Shown: positions 8,534 through 18,628, counted from the first letter of the stretch. The stretch: DNA of 64,000 nt from Paenibacillus sp. PastM-3 (GCF_029893965.1 NZ_JARXXP010000001.1:744001-808000); one strand, 5' to 3'. The notes: a model not told the origin generated them from the sequence alone. Numbers and translations are program-made.

Positions 8534-9483
8534 ACATAGGCTCCTTCGCGGCGAAAAAAGGCGCCCTCCATCGTCTTCCCTAACCGCTGGCACGAGATCA
8601 TCAGGGAATGCAGGACATCAAGGGCGAGATCGCCGGACATCTCCTCTTTTTCCATATAATCCAGCTCGGCCTTAATCTTCCCTGCCTGACGGATCACCTT
8701 CTCATGCCCAGAGCCCTTTTCTGAAGAATCCAGCTCCAGTCTGGCCAGATGCTCCTCCAGCTTGTGGAACGAGAAGCGCACTGAACGCGGAAAACGTGCA
8801 TTAACGATCAGAAATTCCAGGATGCACTCCGGTGACATATCATCGGCATAATAACGGCGGAAGGCCTGATAGCCGCTTACCGATTTCAATACAGCCTGCA
8901 GCTGGGTATAGATGGTACTGTTCTCTTTGGATTTGCATGATACTGTAACGGCCTGCAGAATCCGTGTCGTATTCTCGGCCCGTTCCAGAAACCGTCCGCT
9001 TTCAATAAAATGCCATTCATTTCCCCGCAGCATTACGGACTGCTCCGCGCCGAGAAACATAGCCGCACGCTCTTTGACCTGCTGGTAGAACTGATGCGGA
9101 CCGCTCATAATATCCGCTACGGACTGCTCCGCGAGCCAGAGATTAAAGCCGTTAACGATATCCCACAGCTCGCTAGGCAGATGCTGGCGCAGTGTACGCA
9201 AGTTATTCCTCGCCTGGTGCACACACGAGAATAAAGAATTGGCATTACCCAGATCCAGTGTGATAAAAGACAGCACATCCTGCTCGGAAAAGCTCTCAAA
9301 CTGCTTGAGATACTCATTTCTGACCCCTAATGCATCAATCAGCCTTGACCATTTATGCCCTTCCGACTGAAAATCCTCTTCCTGCTGAATATGATAATGG
9401 ACATCGATCAGCCGTGCATGGTTCTCCGCCCGTTCAATATATCGTCCGATCCAAAACAAAGCTTCCGCGTTGCGATTCAGCAT
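8530..9483 (-). CDS. Alpha-E domain protein (DUF403)
   Basis: About 317 residues filling one alpha-E domain, from MLNRNAEALFWIGRYIERAENHARLIDVHYH onward. It is almost all helical with many conserved Arg and Glu. GGAGGAG is followed by GTG GTG ACG ATG; ATG at 9483 is preferred by spacing and family start, with GTG at 9492 or 9489 also possible. It overlaps the next gene by 4 bases, which argues for translational coupling. Alpha-E proteins nearly always accompany circularly permuted ATP-grasp enzymes, as here. Biochemical function is unproven. Confidence 0.85.
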   Translation of the reverse strand: MLNRNAEALFWIGRYIERAENHARLIDVHYHIQQEEDFQSEGHKWSRLIDALGVRNEYLKQFESFSEQDVLSFITLDLGNANSLFSCVHQARNNLRTLRQHLPSELWDIVNGFNLWLAEQSVADIMSGPHQFYQQVKERAAMFLGAEQSVMLRGNEWHFIESGRFLERAENTTRILQAVTVSCKSKENSTIYTQLQAVLKSVSGYQAFRRYYADDMSPECILEFLIVNARFPRSVRFSFHKLEEHLARLELDSSEKGSGHEKVIRQAGKIKAELDYMEKEEMSGDLALDVLHSLMISCQRLGKTMEGAFFRREGAYV

Positions 9484-9555
9484 CGTCACCACTCCTCCGC
9501 TCCCACATTTTGATGCCGCACTTTGTCTTTCAACAGCCTGCTGCCTTGTTACGCA

Positions 9556-11019
9556 TCAGGCCATAACCCAGGTATCCTTAACTCCGCCGCCCTGTGAAGA
9601 GTTTACGACGAGAGAGTTTTCTTTCATTGCTACCCGGGTCAGCCCGCCCGGGATAACATGTGGTTTGCGGTCCGCACCCATCAGCACAAATGCCCGCAGG
9701 TCGATATGGCGCGGTACCATTTCTGCCCCGGATAATACCGGCGCACGTGACAGAGACATGATCGGCTGGGCTATATAACGGGCCGGGTCAGCAAGAATCT
9801 TAAGCCTGAAGTCCATCAGCTCTTCCTTCGTCGCTTCGCTGCCGATCAGCATCCCGTAGCCGCCGGAGAGCGATGTCTCCTTGACTACCATTTCCGATAA
9901 ATGATCCAGTACATACTGGCGTTCCTGCGGCCGTGACAGCAGATAGGTCGGCACATTGCCAAGGATCGGCTCTTCGTTCAGGTAATAACGGATCATATCC
10001 GGAACATAAACATACATGGCTTTGTCATCAGCCACTCCGGTTCCGGGAGCATTAGCGATTGCTATATTGCCTGCCCGGTAAGCATTCATCAGACCGGCGA
10101 CTCCCAGCAGAGAATTCGGCTGAAACGCGAGCGGATCAATATAATCATCGTCCAGGCGGCGGTATAGCACATCAACCCTGCGCAGGCTGTTCATTTCCCG
10201 CAAATAAATTTTATGGTCCTGGGCTACCAGATCCCGTCCTTCCACCAGATGAATGCCCATTTGCTGCGCCAGAAAAGCATGTTCATAATAAGCAGAATTG
10301 TATTGCCCGGGGGTCAACAGGGCTATAACAGGATCTTTTGTTCTGGACGGAGACAGGCTGCGCAATACCGAAAGAAACCGGTTGAGGCTGTGGTCTACAT
10401 CCCTGACGCGGCTGGCAAAGGCCAGTTCAGGGAACAGCTGGTTCATCAGTGATCTGCCTTTGAACAGGTACGAAAAACCGGAGGGAGTACGCAGATTATC
10501 TTCCAGCACATAATACTCCCCGTCATGATGACGGATCAGGTCAATCCCTGAAGTAGTCACGTACGATCCGCCGGGCACCCTGAGCCCGGACATCTCGGGC
10601 CGGAAATAAACATTGCTGATGATCATGCGCCGCGGTACGATCCCGTCTTTTACAATGTATTGTTCATGGTAGATGTCATGAATGAATAAGTTCAGTGCGG
10701 TAATCCGCTGAATGATCCCGGCCTCCAGCCGCTCCCATTCCCCCTTCGGGATAATCCGCGGAATCATATCGAAGGGAATCGTCCGCTCCATCGGCTGATC
10801 CTGGGCCGGATTATACAGTGTAAAGGTAATTCCTTCTTCCATCATCCTGCGCTGCATCAGTTTCTGCTTGGCATGCAGCTCTTCGTGGCTCATCCCGGAA
10901 AACATGCGGCTCACATGTCTGTAATGAGGCCGGATACTCCGTTCATCAGCATACATTTCATCGTAAAAATGCTCCAGCGGATACGGAGAAATACCGGGCA
11001 AAGGATCTAATTTGGACAT
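9556..11019 (-). CDS. Circularly permuted ATP-grasp protein (DUF404/DUF407)
   Basis: About 487 residues. Typical family segments are visible: PFDMIPRIIPKGEWERLEAGIIQR (about 87), LFIHDIYHEQYI, EDNLRTPSGFSY and TPGQYNSAYYEHAFLAQQMG. Nucleotide-contact residues typical of ATP-grasp lie in the C-terminal third (VVKETSLSGGYGM). Such enzymes ligate an acid to an amine through an acyl phosphate; the substrate is unknown. It is the first gene of the three-gene operon. Start at 11019 follows GAAAGGAG; the extension to 11118 is unlikely. Confidence 0.87.
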   Translation of the reverse strand: MSKLDPLPGISPYPLEHFYDEMYADERSIRPHYRHVSRMFSGMSHEELHAKQKLMQRRMMEEGITFTLYNPAQDQPMERTIPFDMIPRIIPKGEWERLEAGIIQRITALNLFIHDIYHEQYIVKDGIVPRRMIISNVYFRPEMSGLRVPGGSYVTTSGIDLIRHHDGEYYVLEDNLRTPSGFSYLFKGRSLMNQLFPELAFASRVRDVDHSLNRFLSVLRSLSPSRTKDPVIALLTPGQYNSAYYEHAFLAQQMGIHLVEGRDLVAQDHKIYLREMNSLRRVDVLYRRLDDDYIDPLAFQPNSLLGVAGLMNAYRAGNIAIANAPGTGVADDKAMYVYVPDMIRYYLNEEPILGNVPTYLLSRPQERQYVLDHLSEMVVKETSLSGGYGMLIGSEATKEELMDFRLKILADPARYIAQPIMSLSRAPVLSGAEMVPRHIDLRAFVLMGADRKPHVIPGGLTRVAMKENSLVVNSSQGGGVKDTWVMA

Positions 11020-11288
11020 GAGCCCGACTCCTTTCGGATATTCAGATGTGTTAAGTTTGTTTACAAAACGTTTAAAATGAATAGATTGAACCACGGAAAA
11101 CTTTGATTCTACTCTCATAATACGTAAATGATATTCTTGATGTCAATATATATAACAGCAAAATGGAGTTTATGAACCATTCCGCATAAATGGAATCGCT
11201 TCCTTTCTCCTGAGTGTATTTTCCGGATGCTGTAACGTTAAGGATACAATGAATTGTATGCGGGAGCACTGACAAGCAGTACTATTAT

Positions 11289-11304
11289 GAATTTTTCATA
11301 TGTT
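11289..11304 (+). repeat. 16-base motif GAATTTTTCATATGTT, copy 3
   Basis: Identical to the copies near rtp. Here the dyad extends to TATGAA-TTT-TTCATA, a perfect 6-base inverted repeat. Confidence 0.6.
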
Positions 11305-11324
11305 GATATTTAGGTATAGTGTCT

Positions 11325-11370
11325 GTAAAAAAGAACCCGTTCTCCAGCCTCTGCCGGTAAACGGGTTCTT
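11325..11370 (-). terminator. ftsY terminator
   Basis: An 11-base stem, AAGAACCCGTT (11331-11341) with AACGGGTTCTT (11360-11370), followed on the minus strand by T6. It sits 34 bases after the ftsY stop. Confidence 0.85.
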
Positions 11371-11403
11371 TCCGATCTTGTCAGATCAAAATCTATTATA
11401 CTC

Positions 11404-12408
11404 TTATTCCTGCTCTTCTCCGGACTCAGCCGCTTCCTCGCTAATCAGTCCGGCAAACAGGGCATGGACGAACTGGCTGGAATCAAAGGTCTGCAGATCC
11501 TCCATCTTTTCACCAAGGCCGACCAGCTTCACCGGCAGATTCATTTCCTGACGGATCGCCACAACGATACCGCCCTTGGCTGTACCGTCCAGCTTGGTCA
11601 GTACAAGTCCGGTAACACCGCTTTTTTCACCGAACAGCTTGGCCTGGCTAAGCGCGTTCTGCCCGGTCGTTGCATCCAGCACCATGAGCACTTCGTGCGG
11701 CGCGCTTGGAATCTCACGCTGAATGACCCGAAAAATCTTATTCAGCTCTTCCATCAGATTGCTCTTGTTCTGCAGACGGCCTGCTGTATCACAGATCAGC
11801 ACATCCACATTCCGCTGCTTCGCTGCCTGTACGGCATCGAACATCACCGCTGCAGGATCAGAGCCCGCCTGCTGCTTGATTACATCCACTCCGGCCCGTT
11901 GCCCCCATACCTCAAGCTGCTCAATCGCTCCGGCACGGAAGGTATCCCCTGCAGCCAGGAGAACCTTTTTGCCTTCCTGCTTGTAGCGGTGAGCCAGCTT
12001 GCCGATTGTCGTAGTCTTCCCGACCCCGTTGACGCCGACAAACAGAATGACGGTTATGCCGTCCGGGTTCTCCTTCAGGCTGTTGTCATCATCGCCGCGC
12101 AGCAGCTCCATCAGCTTGCGGGAAAGAATCGGCTGCAGCTCCGAAGCGTCCTCAATGCGCTTCTGTTTCACTTCAGCGCGCAGCTCCTCAACCAGCGTCA
12201 TGACTGTGTTAACGCCTACGTCAGCTCCGATCAGGATTTCTTCCAGTTCCTCGTAGAACTCCTCATCGATCTTTTTGCGGCGGATAATCAGGTCGGAGAC
12301 CTTTTCAACGAAGCCTTTACGCGTTTTTTCCAGCCCGTCGCGGAAGCTTTTGGTTACACTTTCCGTTTTGCCGGAAATCGTTTCTTTTAATTTCTTAAAA
12401 AAGCTCAT
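11404..12408 (-). CDS. ftsY: Signal recognition particle receptor FtsY
   Basis: A 334-residue SRP GTPase that docks SRP-ribosome complexes at the membrane. It has a short basic N-terminal helix, then the N domain, then the G domain with [18 protein letters not shown] (about 128), [26 protein letters not shown] and GLGEKMEDL. It lacks the long acidic A domain of enteric FtsY, as usual in Firmicutes. It lies 29 bases downstream of smc and is probably cotranscribed with it. Confidence 0.97.
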   Translation of the reverse strand: MSFFKKLKETISGKTESVTKSFRDGLEKTRKGFVEKVSDLIIRRKKIDEEFYEELEEILIGADVGVNTVMTLVEELRAEVKQKRIEDASELQPILSRKLMELLRGDDDNSLKENPDGITVILFVGVNGVGKTTTIGKLAHRYKQEGKKVLLAAGDTFRAGAIEQLEVWGQRAGVDVIKQQAGSDPAAVMFDAVQAAKQRNVDVLICDTAGRLQNKSNLMEELNKIFRVIQREIPSAPHEVLMVLDATTGQNALSQAKLFGEKSGVTGLVLTKLDGTAKGGIVVAIRQEMNLPVKLVGLGEKMEDLQTFDSSQFVHALFAGLISEEAAESGEEQE

Positions 12409-12437
12409 TATGGTCCCCCTCTAAGTTAAAATCACTA

Positions 12438-15400
12438 TTATGCGATTATCGCTTCCTCATCCTCCAGCTTCACGGAGACGAGCTTGGAGACGCCGCCTTC
12501 CTCCATGGTGACGCCATACAGCACATCCGCTTCCTCCATCGTGCCTTTACGGTGGGTAACAACGATAAATTGGGTCTGCTCCGAGAATTCGCGCAGGTAT
12601 TGGGCAAACCGGACAACGTTGGCCTCATCCAGCGCGGCCTCAACCTCATCCAGCACGCAGAACGGCACGGGCTTCACCTGCAGGATGGCAAACAGCAGCG
12701 CCATTGCCGTCAGAGCACGTTCCCCGCCGGAGAGCAGCTGCAGATTCTGCAGCTTTTTGCCGGGCGGCTGCGCAACGATATCGATGCCTGTCTCCAGCAT
12801 ATTCTCCGGATCAAGCAGCTGCAGATCGGCCCGCCCGCCGCCGAACAACTTCGAGAACACCGTCCCGAATTCACGGCGGATGGCATCAAAGGTCTGTTTG
12901 AAGCGTTTGGACATTTCTTCTTCCATCTCATGTATGACATGATACAGGGTTGTTTTGGCTTCAACCAGATCATCCTTCTGGCTGCTGAGGAAGGTATAAC
13001 GTTCATGCACACGCTGATATTCTTCAATCGCACCCAGACTGACTTCACCGAGTGCGGAAATACTGCGTTTCAGCCGCTGAACTTCCATTTGGGCTGCCGG
13101 CACATCCTCCGGTACCGGATAGCGCTGTTTGGCCAGCTCATAGCTCAGCTCGTAATCTTCACTAAGCTTGCGCAAAATATTGTCCAGCTCCACATCAAGC
13201 CGTCCGACAGACACCTCGGTTGTACGAAGCTTGTCCTCAACCGTGCGAAGGGCCTGCCGCTGGTCTTTGGTCTCCCCTTCGGCAAGCTCAAGCCTGCGTG
13301 TCAGGGCAGCGCGGTCTGCCCGGGCAAGATCAAGCGCTGCCGCGCTTTCATCCCGCTTCAGCCGGTAGCTGTTCAGGTTCTCCTGCTGCTTCACTGCTTC
13401 GCGGACGTTCTCTTCCAGATCCTGCTCCATCGTCATGAGGAGACTGCGGCTCTGGCGCAGCTCTTTGTCCTGTGATCCGGCATCCTGACGCATCCGGCGC
13501 AGCTGCTCTTCCAGCGAAAAAATCTCCTGGTCCAGCTTGCCTTCCGTTACCTTCATGCCGGTCAGTTTGCTCTGCAGCTCCTCCTTGACCGATTCGCTCG
13601 CTTTGCGTTCTGACTCGGCATTGCGGATCGCCTCATGGGCTGCCTGCTCTTCCTGTTCCAGCCGGGCCAGCTCAGCTACCGCCTGTGCCCGGCTTTCCTC
13701 CAGCGCCTTCACTTCAGCTTCAAAGCCGCTGCGCTCCGCACCGGCTCCATCCACCTGCTCCTGCACGTGGCGCAGCTCCTGCTCAAGCTGCTTCAGATCG
13801 CCGGCAACACGCTGCTCCTCCAGACGTTTCTCATCCCCGTCATGGCGAAGCTGCTCCAGCTTGCGTGAAGCACTCTCCTGCTCTTCCTTCAGCCGGCCGA
13901 TGCCCTGCTTCAGCTTGGCGATCTGACGCTCGCTCTCTTCAATCTCTTCGAATAACTGATCCATCTGCCGTTTGCGGCTCAGCAGGCTGTTGTTCTTCTT
14001 GTGCTGGCTGCCTCCGGTCATCGAACCGCCGGCGTTTACGACATCCCCTTCAAGGGTTACAACCCGGTAGCGGTACTGGCATCTGGCAGCAATCTTATTG
14101 GCCTGCTCCAGGTTCCCGGCGATCACTACGTTACCCAGCAGGCTTCCTACGATGCTGCTGTATTTGTCTTCGAAGCCAACCAGCTCGGCACCGATGCCGA
14201 CAAAGCCGTCCGCCCCTTCAATCATGCTGCGGTCACTGCCGTTAATCTGGCGCGGCCGGATGACATCCAGCGGAAGGAAGGTGGCCCGTCCCAGCTGACG
14301 CTGCTTCAGGAAGGCTATTGCCTGGCGCGATACTGCTTCATTCTCCATAACCACATGCTGCACCGAAGCACCCAGTGCAGTTTCCACTGCCATTTCCAGC
14401 CGCTCCGGTACGGAAATGAGCTCTGCCACAGCGCCGTGAACGCCGCTAAGCTGCCCTTTGCGGGCCCCCTTCAGCACTTCCTTGACTCCGAGCATAAAGC
14501 CGTCGTAGTCGTCCTGCATTTCTTTCATCGTCTCATGCCTGGACACCTGCGCTTCACGCTTTTGCTCCCATTTGCGCAGACCTGACTGGGTTTCTTCAAT
14601 CAGCTTATGGCGTTTGTTGGTCTGCTCGCTCTCGGTAATATAGCTGTTGCGCAGCTTGGAGATCTCATTGCCAAGCTGCGCAATTTTGTCCTTCAGCGTT
14701 TTTTGCGAAAGGGACAGCTCCTCGAGACGGGCAGTCCATTTGCCGCTTTCTTCTCTGCTCCGGCTCATCCGCCGCTCCAGGCTTTCTTTCTGCTGGTCCG
14801 CATAGCGGATCTCATTGCGGGCTTGGGCCATCAGGTTCATCAGTTCAAGCAATGCACTTTTGAGCTGCTCTTCCTTACTTTGGCTGATGCCGCCGGCGAC
14901 GCCCTCCAGCCTGCTCTCTTCCTCGGCAATCTGCCTCCGGAGATCGTCCAGCGCCTGACGGGCCTGCTGCAGCTTCAGCTCCAGCTCAGCCAGCTCACGC
15001 TGCCGGTCTGCCGAACGCTCACCTACGGAACCGAGCGTGGACAGCAGCTGCTCACGGTTGGCTTCCAGGTTCTTTTTGCGCTCCTTGAGCACTTCGCCAT
15101 AGCCTTCGCTCTTTTCATAAGCTTCACTGTAACGGAGCAGCTGCTCCTGCAGCTTCTCCACCTGCTCCTCTAATGTCCGCAGCTCAGCCCGTCCGCTTTC
15201 CAGCTTGGCATCATGCGCAGACACTATGGTAGATAGCTCCAGCTGTTCCTTATTTAGCACCTCAAGCCGTGCATTACCTTCCTTCCAGGCAGTATGAATC
15301 CCTTCGATCTGATGAACATAGACCGATATTTCCTGCTGTTTGAGCGCTTCCCGCAGCTCCTTATATCGGATCGCCTTCTCGGACTGTTCCTTGAGCGGAC

Positions 15401-16007
15401 CGATCTGGTCCTCCAGCTCACTGAGCAGATCATGAATACGCAGCAGGTTCTGCTCCGTCTCATCCAGCTTGCGCCCGGCGTCTTTTTTACGCGATTTATA
15501 TTTAACAATCCCTGAGGCCTCTTCAAAAATCCCGCGCCGGTCTTCGGAACGGGTACTGAGAATTTCTTCAATCCGGCCCTGGCCGATAATGGAATACGCT
15601 TCACGCCCGATACCGGTATCCATAAACAGCTCTGTAATATCCTTCAGCCGGCACGATTGCTTATTGATCAGATATTCACTTTCACCGCTGCGGTGCACTC
15701 TCCGGGTCACTGTTACCTCGCTGAAATCCAGCGGCAGCACGTGATCCTCATTATCCAGGGTCAGCGAAACCTCGCCATAGTTCACCGCTTTGCGGGCATC
15801 GCTGCCGGCAAAGATAATATCCTCCATCTTGCCGCCGCGCAGTGATTTTGCGCTCTGCTCACCAAGCACCCAGCGGATCCCGTCGGATATATTGCTTTTG
15901 CCGCTGCCGTTTGGCCCTACTACAGCGGTGATGCCGCGCACAAACTCCATTTCGGTTTTGTCGGCAAAAGATTTAAAGCCAGCCAATTCGATCCGTTTCA
16001 AAAACAT
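12438..16007 (-). CDS. smc: Chromosome partition protein Smc
   Basis: A full-length SMC ATPase of 1189 residues that condenses and segregates the chromosome with ScpA and ScpB. The N-terminal Walker A is GPNGSGKSN (32-40) and the R-loop follows. Long coiled coils flank the hinge (about 520-660; GAVAELISVPERLEMAVETALGASVQHVV begins it). The C-terminal head has LLSGGERALTAMALLFA and Walker B FCVLDEVEAALDEAN. Transcription probably starts at its own promoter (-10 at 16031-16036), since a terminator separates it from rnc. Confidence 0.98.
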   Translation of the reverse strand: MFLKRIELAGFKSFADKTEMEFVRGITAVVGPNGSGKSNISDGIRWVLGEQSAKSLRGGKMEDIIFAGSDARKAVNYGEVSLTLDNEDHVLPLDFSEVTVTRRVHRSGESEYLINKQSCRLKDITELFMDTGIGREAYSIIGQGRIEEILSTRSEDRRGIFEEASGIVKYKSRKKDAGRKLDETEQNLLRIHDLLSELEDQIGPLKEQSEKAIRYKELREALKQQEISVYVHQIEGIHTAWKEGNARLEVLNKEQLELSTIVSAHDAKLESGRAELRTLEEQVEKLQEQLLRYSEAYEKSEGYGEVLKERKKNLEANREQLLSTLGSVGERSADRQRELAELELKLQQARQALDDLRRQIAEEESRLEGVAGGISQSKEEQLKSALLELMNLMAQARNEIRYADQQKESLERRMSRSREESGKWTARLEELSLSQKTLKDKIAQLGNEISKLRNSYITESEQTNKRHKLIEETQSGLRKWEQKREAQVSRHETMKEMQDDYDGFMLGVKEVLKGARKGQLSGVHGAVAELISVPERLEMAVETALGASVQHVVMENEAVSRQAIAFLKQRQLGRATFLPLDVIRPRQINGSDRSMIEGADGFVGIGAELVGFEDKYSSIVGSLLGNVVIAGNLEQANKIAARCQYRYRVVTLEGDVVNAGGSMTGGSQHKKNNSLLSRKRQMDQLFEEIEESERQIAKLKQGIGRLKEEQESASRKLEQLRHDGDEKRLEEQRVAGDLKQLEQELRHVQEQVDGAGAERSGFEAEVKALEESRAQAVAELARLEQEEQAAHEAIRNAESERKASESVKEELQSKLTGMKVTEGKLDQEIFSLEEQLRRMRQDAGSQDKELRQSRSLLMTMEQDLEENVREAVKQQENLNSYRLKRDESAAALDLARADRAALTRRLELAEGETKDQRQALRTVEDKLRTTEVSVGRLDVELDNILRKLSEDYELSYELAKQRYPVPEDVPAAQMEVQRLKRSISALGEVSLGAIEEYQRVHERYTFLSSQKDDLVEAKTTLYHVIHEMEEEMSKRFKQTFDAIRREFGTVFSKLFGGGRADLQLLDPENMLETGIDIVAQPPGKKLQNLQLLSGGERALTAMALLFAILQVKPVPFCVLDEVEAALDEANVVRFAQYLREFSEQTQFIVVTHRKGTMEEADVLYGVTMEEGGVSKLVSVKLEDEEAIIA

Positions 16008-16030
16008 AACTCGCCTATCACCTCTGACCT

Positions 16031-16039
16031 ATTATAACA
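16031..16039 (-). promoter_or_regulatory. Extended -10 promoter of smc-ftsY
   Basis: TGTTATAAT on the minus strand (TATAAT at 16031-16036 preceded by TG-N) lies 24 bases from the smc start, between it and the rnc terminator. I see no good -35 box, as is common with extended -10 promoters. Confidence 0.55.
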
Positions 16040-16103
16040 TAGCGTTTCTGAAATAACCCCACAAAGTAGGGCCTATACTGGATGCTGTACCCTAAAACGA
16101 AAA

Positions 16104-16160
16104 AGAGCAGCAAAGGTCTGACCTCCGCCTAGACGCCGGCATTCAGACCATTGCTGCTCT
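16104..16160 (-). terminator. Terminator between rnc and smc
   Basis: A long stem, AGAGCAGCAA-GGTCTGA with TTCAGACC-TTGCTGCTCT, followed on the minus strand by CTTTTTCGTTTT. It lies 53 bases after rnc and ends the fap-fab-rnc transcription unit. Confidence 0.85.
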
Positions 16161-16212
16161 CCTCCGCTAATTGCTTGAGGTAGCCTTATCTTGTACGATT
16201 GCAACTACAGCT

Positions 16213-16917
16213 TCAAGCACCGTCTTCCTTCAGCCGCAAAAGCGCCGCTGCCGCAGCCTGCTGTTCCGCTTCTTTCTTGGAACGGCCGTTGCCTCTGCCG
16301 AGTGACTGGCTGGCCATATACACCTCAGAAACAAATTCACGCTCATGCGCCGGTCCACGCTCTTCAATAATCCGATATTCCAGCGTACCTAAACCGTGAT
16401 GCTGTATCAGCTCCTGAAGCTCTGTCTTGAAATCGCTCATCTGCATTTGCAGCTTGCCGTCCGTCTCCACCAGCGGGAAAACATGATTATCCAGAAAGCA
16501 GCGCACTGTCTCCAGGCCCTGATCGAGATAAAGCGCTCCCACGAAGGATTCAAACACATCGGCCAGCAAGGCCGGGCGGGTACGTCCGCCCGTAAGTTCT
16601 TCCCCTTTGCCCAGCAGCACAAACCGGCCGAAGCCCAGGCTCTCGGCAAACTTGACCAGAGAAGGCTCGCAGACAATTGCGGCTCTCAGCTTGGTCAATT
16701 CTCCCTCAGGCCTGTCCGGCAGCAGGTTGTACAAATATTCGGAAACCGTAAGCTCCAGCACGGCATCGCCCAGAAACTCCAGACGCTCATTGTCCTGATG
16801 CTGGTTGAAACGGTGTTCGTTCACATAGGATGCATGGGTAAAGGCCTGCTTCAGAAGTACAGGATCGTGAAATTGGATTTGAAGTTGGCTTTGTAACTGC
16901 TTCAGGTCTCCTTTCAC
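16213..16917 (-). CDS. rnc: Ribonuclease III
   Basis: A 234-residue double-strand-specific endoribonuclease for rRNA and mRNA processing. The RNase III signature [13 protein letters not shown] lies at about 44-56, and further catalytic acidic residues in [16 protein letters not shown] at about 118. A C-terminal double-stranded RNA-binding domain (about 160-230) contains [14 protein letters not shown] and [16 protein letters not shown]. It starts 15 bases after fabF and is the last gene of the fap-fab operon. Confidence 0.97.
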   Translation of the reverse strand: MKGDLKQLQSQLQIQFHDPVLLKQAFTHASYVNEHRFNQHQDNERLEFLGDAVLELTVSEYLYNLLPDRPEGELTKLRAAIVCEPSLVKFAESLGFGRFVLLGKGEELTGGRTRPALLADVFESFVGALYLDQGLETVRCFLDNHVFPLVETDGKLQMQMSDFKTELQELIQHHGLGTLEYRIIEERGPAHEREFVSEVYMASQSLGRGNGRSKKEAEQQAAAAALLRLKEDGA

Positions 16918-16932
16918 TGCACTGTTCTCCCC

Positions 16933-18171
16933 TTACTGTTTGTATTTTTTGAGAATAACGGTAGCGTTATGTCCCCCGAATCCGAATGAGTTGGACATAA
17001 CAATATTTAGATCAGCTTCACGAGGAACGTTCGGAACATAATCCAGGTCACATTCCGGGTCCTGGTTGTCCAGGTTGATCGTAGGTGCAATCCTATTCTT
17101 CTGCAGGGAAAGACCGCAGATGATCGCTTCGACGCCGCCGGCTGCACCCAGCAAATGCCCGGTCATCGACTTGGTCGAGCTGATTGCAACCTTGTACGCA
17201 TGGTCTCCAAGCGCCTTCTTCACGGCTGTCGTTTCGGACTTGTCACCGGCAGGCGTGGATGTTCCGTGCGCGTTGATATAATCGATATCCTCCGGATTAA
17301 TTCCGGCGTCACGGATGGCCATCTTCATGCAGCGTGCTGCACCGTCAGGATCCGGGTCCGTCATATGGTGGGCATCCGCGCTCAGGCCGTAGCCGATAAC
17401 TTCGGCATAGATCTTCGCCCCGCGCTTCTCGGCATGCTCCAGCGATTCCAGAATCAGAATGCCGGCGCCTTCACCCATTACAAAACCGTCGCGGTCTACA
17501 TCAAACGGGCGGCTTGCCTTCTCAGGCTCATCGTTACGGGTGGACATTGCTCTCATTGCACAGAAGCCGGCCATACCTGTCGGGCGGATTGTCGCTTCGG
17601 AACCGCCGCAGATCATCGCATCCGCATCTCCACGCTGGATCAGCCGGAATGATTCACCGATGGAATGGCTTCCTGTTGCACAGGCGGTAACGGTTGTTGT
17701 ATTAGGACCTTTGGCGCCGAGGTTAATCGACAGCTGTCCGGAACCCATATTGGCAATCATCATCGGGATAAAGAACGGACTCACACGCTTGGGCCCTTTT
17801 TCAAGCAGCAGGTTGTGATTGTCTTCCCATGTTCCCAGACCGCCGATGCCGGAGCCAACGGATACGCCGATCCGCTCTGCATCAATATCTTCACCGATCT
17901 TAAGTCCGCTGTCTCTCAGCGCATCCTCACCGGCTGCTACTGCAAACTGCACAAAACGGTCCATCTTGCGGGCTTCCTTGCGGCCGAAACGCTCCTCCGC
18001 ATCAAAATCCTTAACAGAAGCTGCAATCTTGGTGGTGTAGTCACTTACATCAAATGAATCCACCGTTGATACTCCGGACTTGCCGTTCATCAGGCTATCC
18101 CAGAATGTATCCAAATCCTTCCCCAGGGACGTTATAACGCCCATACCGGTAACAACCACTCTATGACTCAA
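16933..18171 (-). CDS. fabF: Beta-ketoacyl-ACP synthase II
   Basis: About 412 residues. It elongates acyl-ACP in fatty acid synthesis. The Cys-His-His triad is visible: Cys in TVTACATGSHSIG (about 163), His in NAHGTSTPAGDKSET (about 305) and His in KSMTGHLLGAAGG (about 340). TTG at 18171 is chosen because GGGGTGA is well spaced; another TTG at 18177 is also possible. It follows acpP after 223 bases that contain a strong hairpin, so its expression may differ from the upstream genes. Confidence 0.95.
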   Translation of the reverse strand: MSHRVVVTGMGVITSLGKDLDTFWDSLMNGKSGVSTVDSFDVSDYTTKIAASVKDFDAEERFGRKEARKMDRFVQFAVAAGEDALRDSGLKIGEDIDAERIGVSVGSGIGGLGTWEDNHNLLLEKGPKRVSPFFIPMMIANMGSGQLSINLGAKGPNTTTVTACATGSHSIGESFRLIQRGDADAMICGGSEATIRPTGMAGFCAMRAMSTRNDEPEKASRPFDVDRDGFVMGEGAGILILESLEHAEKRGAKIYAEVIGYGLSADAHHMTDPDPDGAARCMKMAIRDAGINPEDIDYINAHGTSTPAGDKSETTAVKKALGDHAYKVAISSTKSMTGHLLGAAGGVEAIICGLSLQKNRIAPTINLDNQDPECDLDYVPNVPREADLNIVMSNSFGFGGHNATVILKKYKQ

Positions 18172-18354
18172 ACGCAATCACCCCATCTGTAGGCTGTATA
18201 CTTCATCTCTAACGAAGCACTGCTCTCTGAAATCTCTATATAAACTGCAATCCCCGCAATAGCATGTCCTGCCTGCGGTTCTGTAATTTCCCCCGGATAA
18301 AGGTGCGCCCTCGGCAGCCTTTGGACTTGCAAATGATGTGTAAAATGAGGAGAA

Positions 18355-18378
18355 GTCCCGTCCCCAGGGGGGCGGGAC
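18355..18378 (-). other. GC-rich hairpin between acpP and fabF
   Basis: GTCCCGTCCCC pairs with GGGGGCGGGAC across a tiny loop. There is no clear T run after it on the minus strand (TTCTCCTC), so attenuation, processing or partial termination just after acpP is more likely than full termination. It could let acpP be made in excess over fabF and rnc. Confidence 0.5.
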
Positions 18379-18394
18379 CCTCAATCATATGACT

Positions 18395-18628
18395 CTAGGT
18401 ATGAGATTGTATGTACTTCACAACTTCACCCACGGTCGTAATCTTCTCTGCATCTTCATCAGAGATTTCCATGTCGAATTCATCTTCCAATTCCATAACC
18501 AATTCTACTACATCAAGAGAATCAGCACCCAAATCATCTTTGAAAGACGCTTCTAATGTTACCTCCGCTTCATCGGCACCCAAGCGGTCGATGACAATGC
18601 GTTTTACACGCTCCAATACATCGGACAT
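18395..18628 (-). CDS. acpP: Acyl carrier protein
   Basis: A 77-residue acidic carrier protein. The phosphopantetheine Ser is in [18 protein letters not shown] (DSL at about 35-37). ATG at 18628 has GAGGAGGTGA 6 bases upstream; the in-frame GTG 9 bases earlier overlaps this site. It follows fabG by about 120 bases. Confidence 0.97.
   Translation of the reverse strand: MSDVLERVKRIVIDRLGADEAEVTLEASFKDDLGADSLDVVELVMELEDEFDMEISDEDAEKITTVGEVVKYIQSHT

Larger units (their letters stand above)
11020..11403. other. Intergenic region between ftsY and the ATP-grasp operon
   Basis: It holds the ATP-grasp operon promoter region, copy 3 of the 16-base motif and the ftsY terminator. No gene is seen. Confidence 0.5.

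Noticed and set aside
18178-18384. Minus-strand frame between acpP and fabF
   Set aside because: It runs through a GC hairpin, lacks a ribosome site and has no protein-like pattern.
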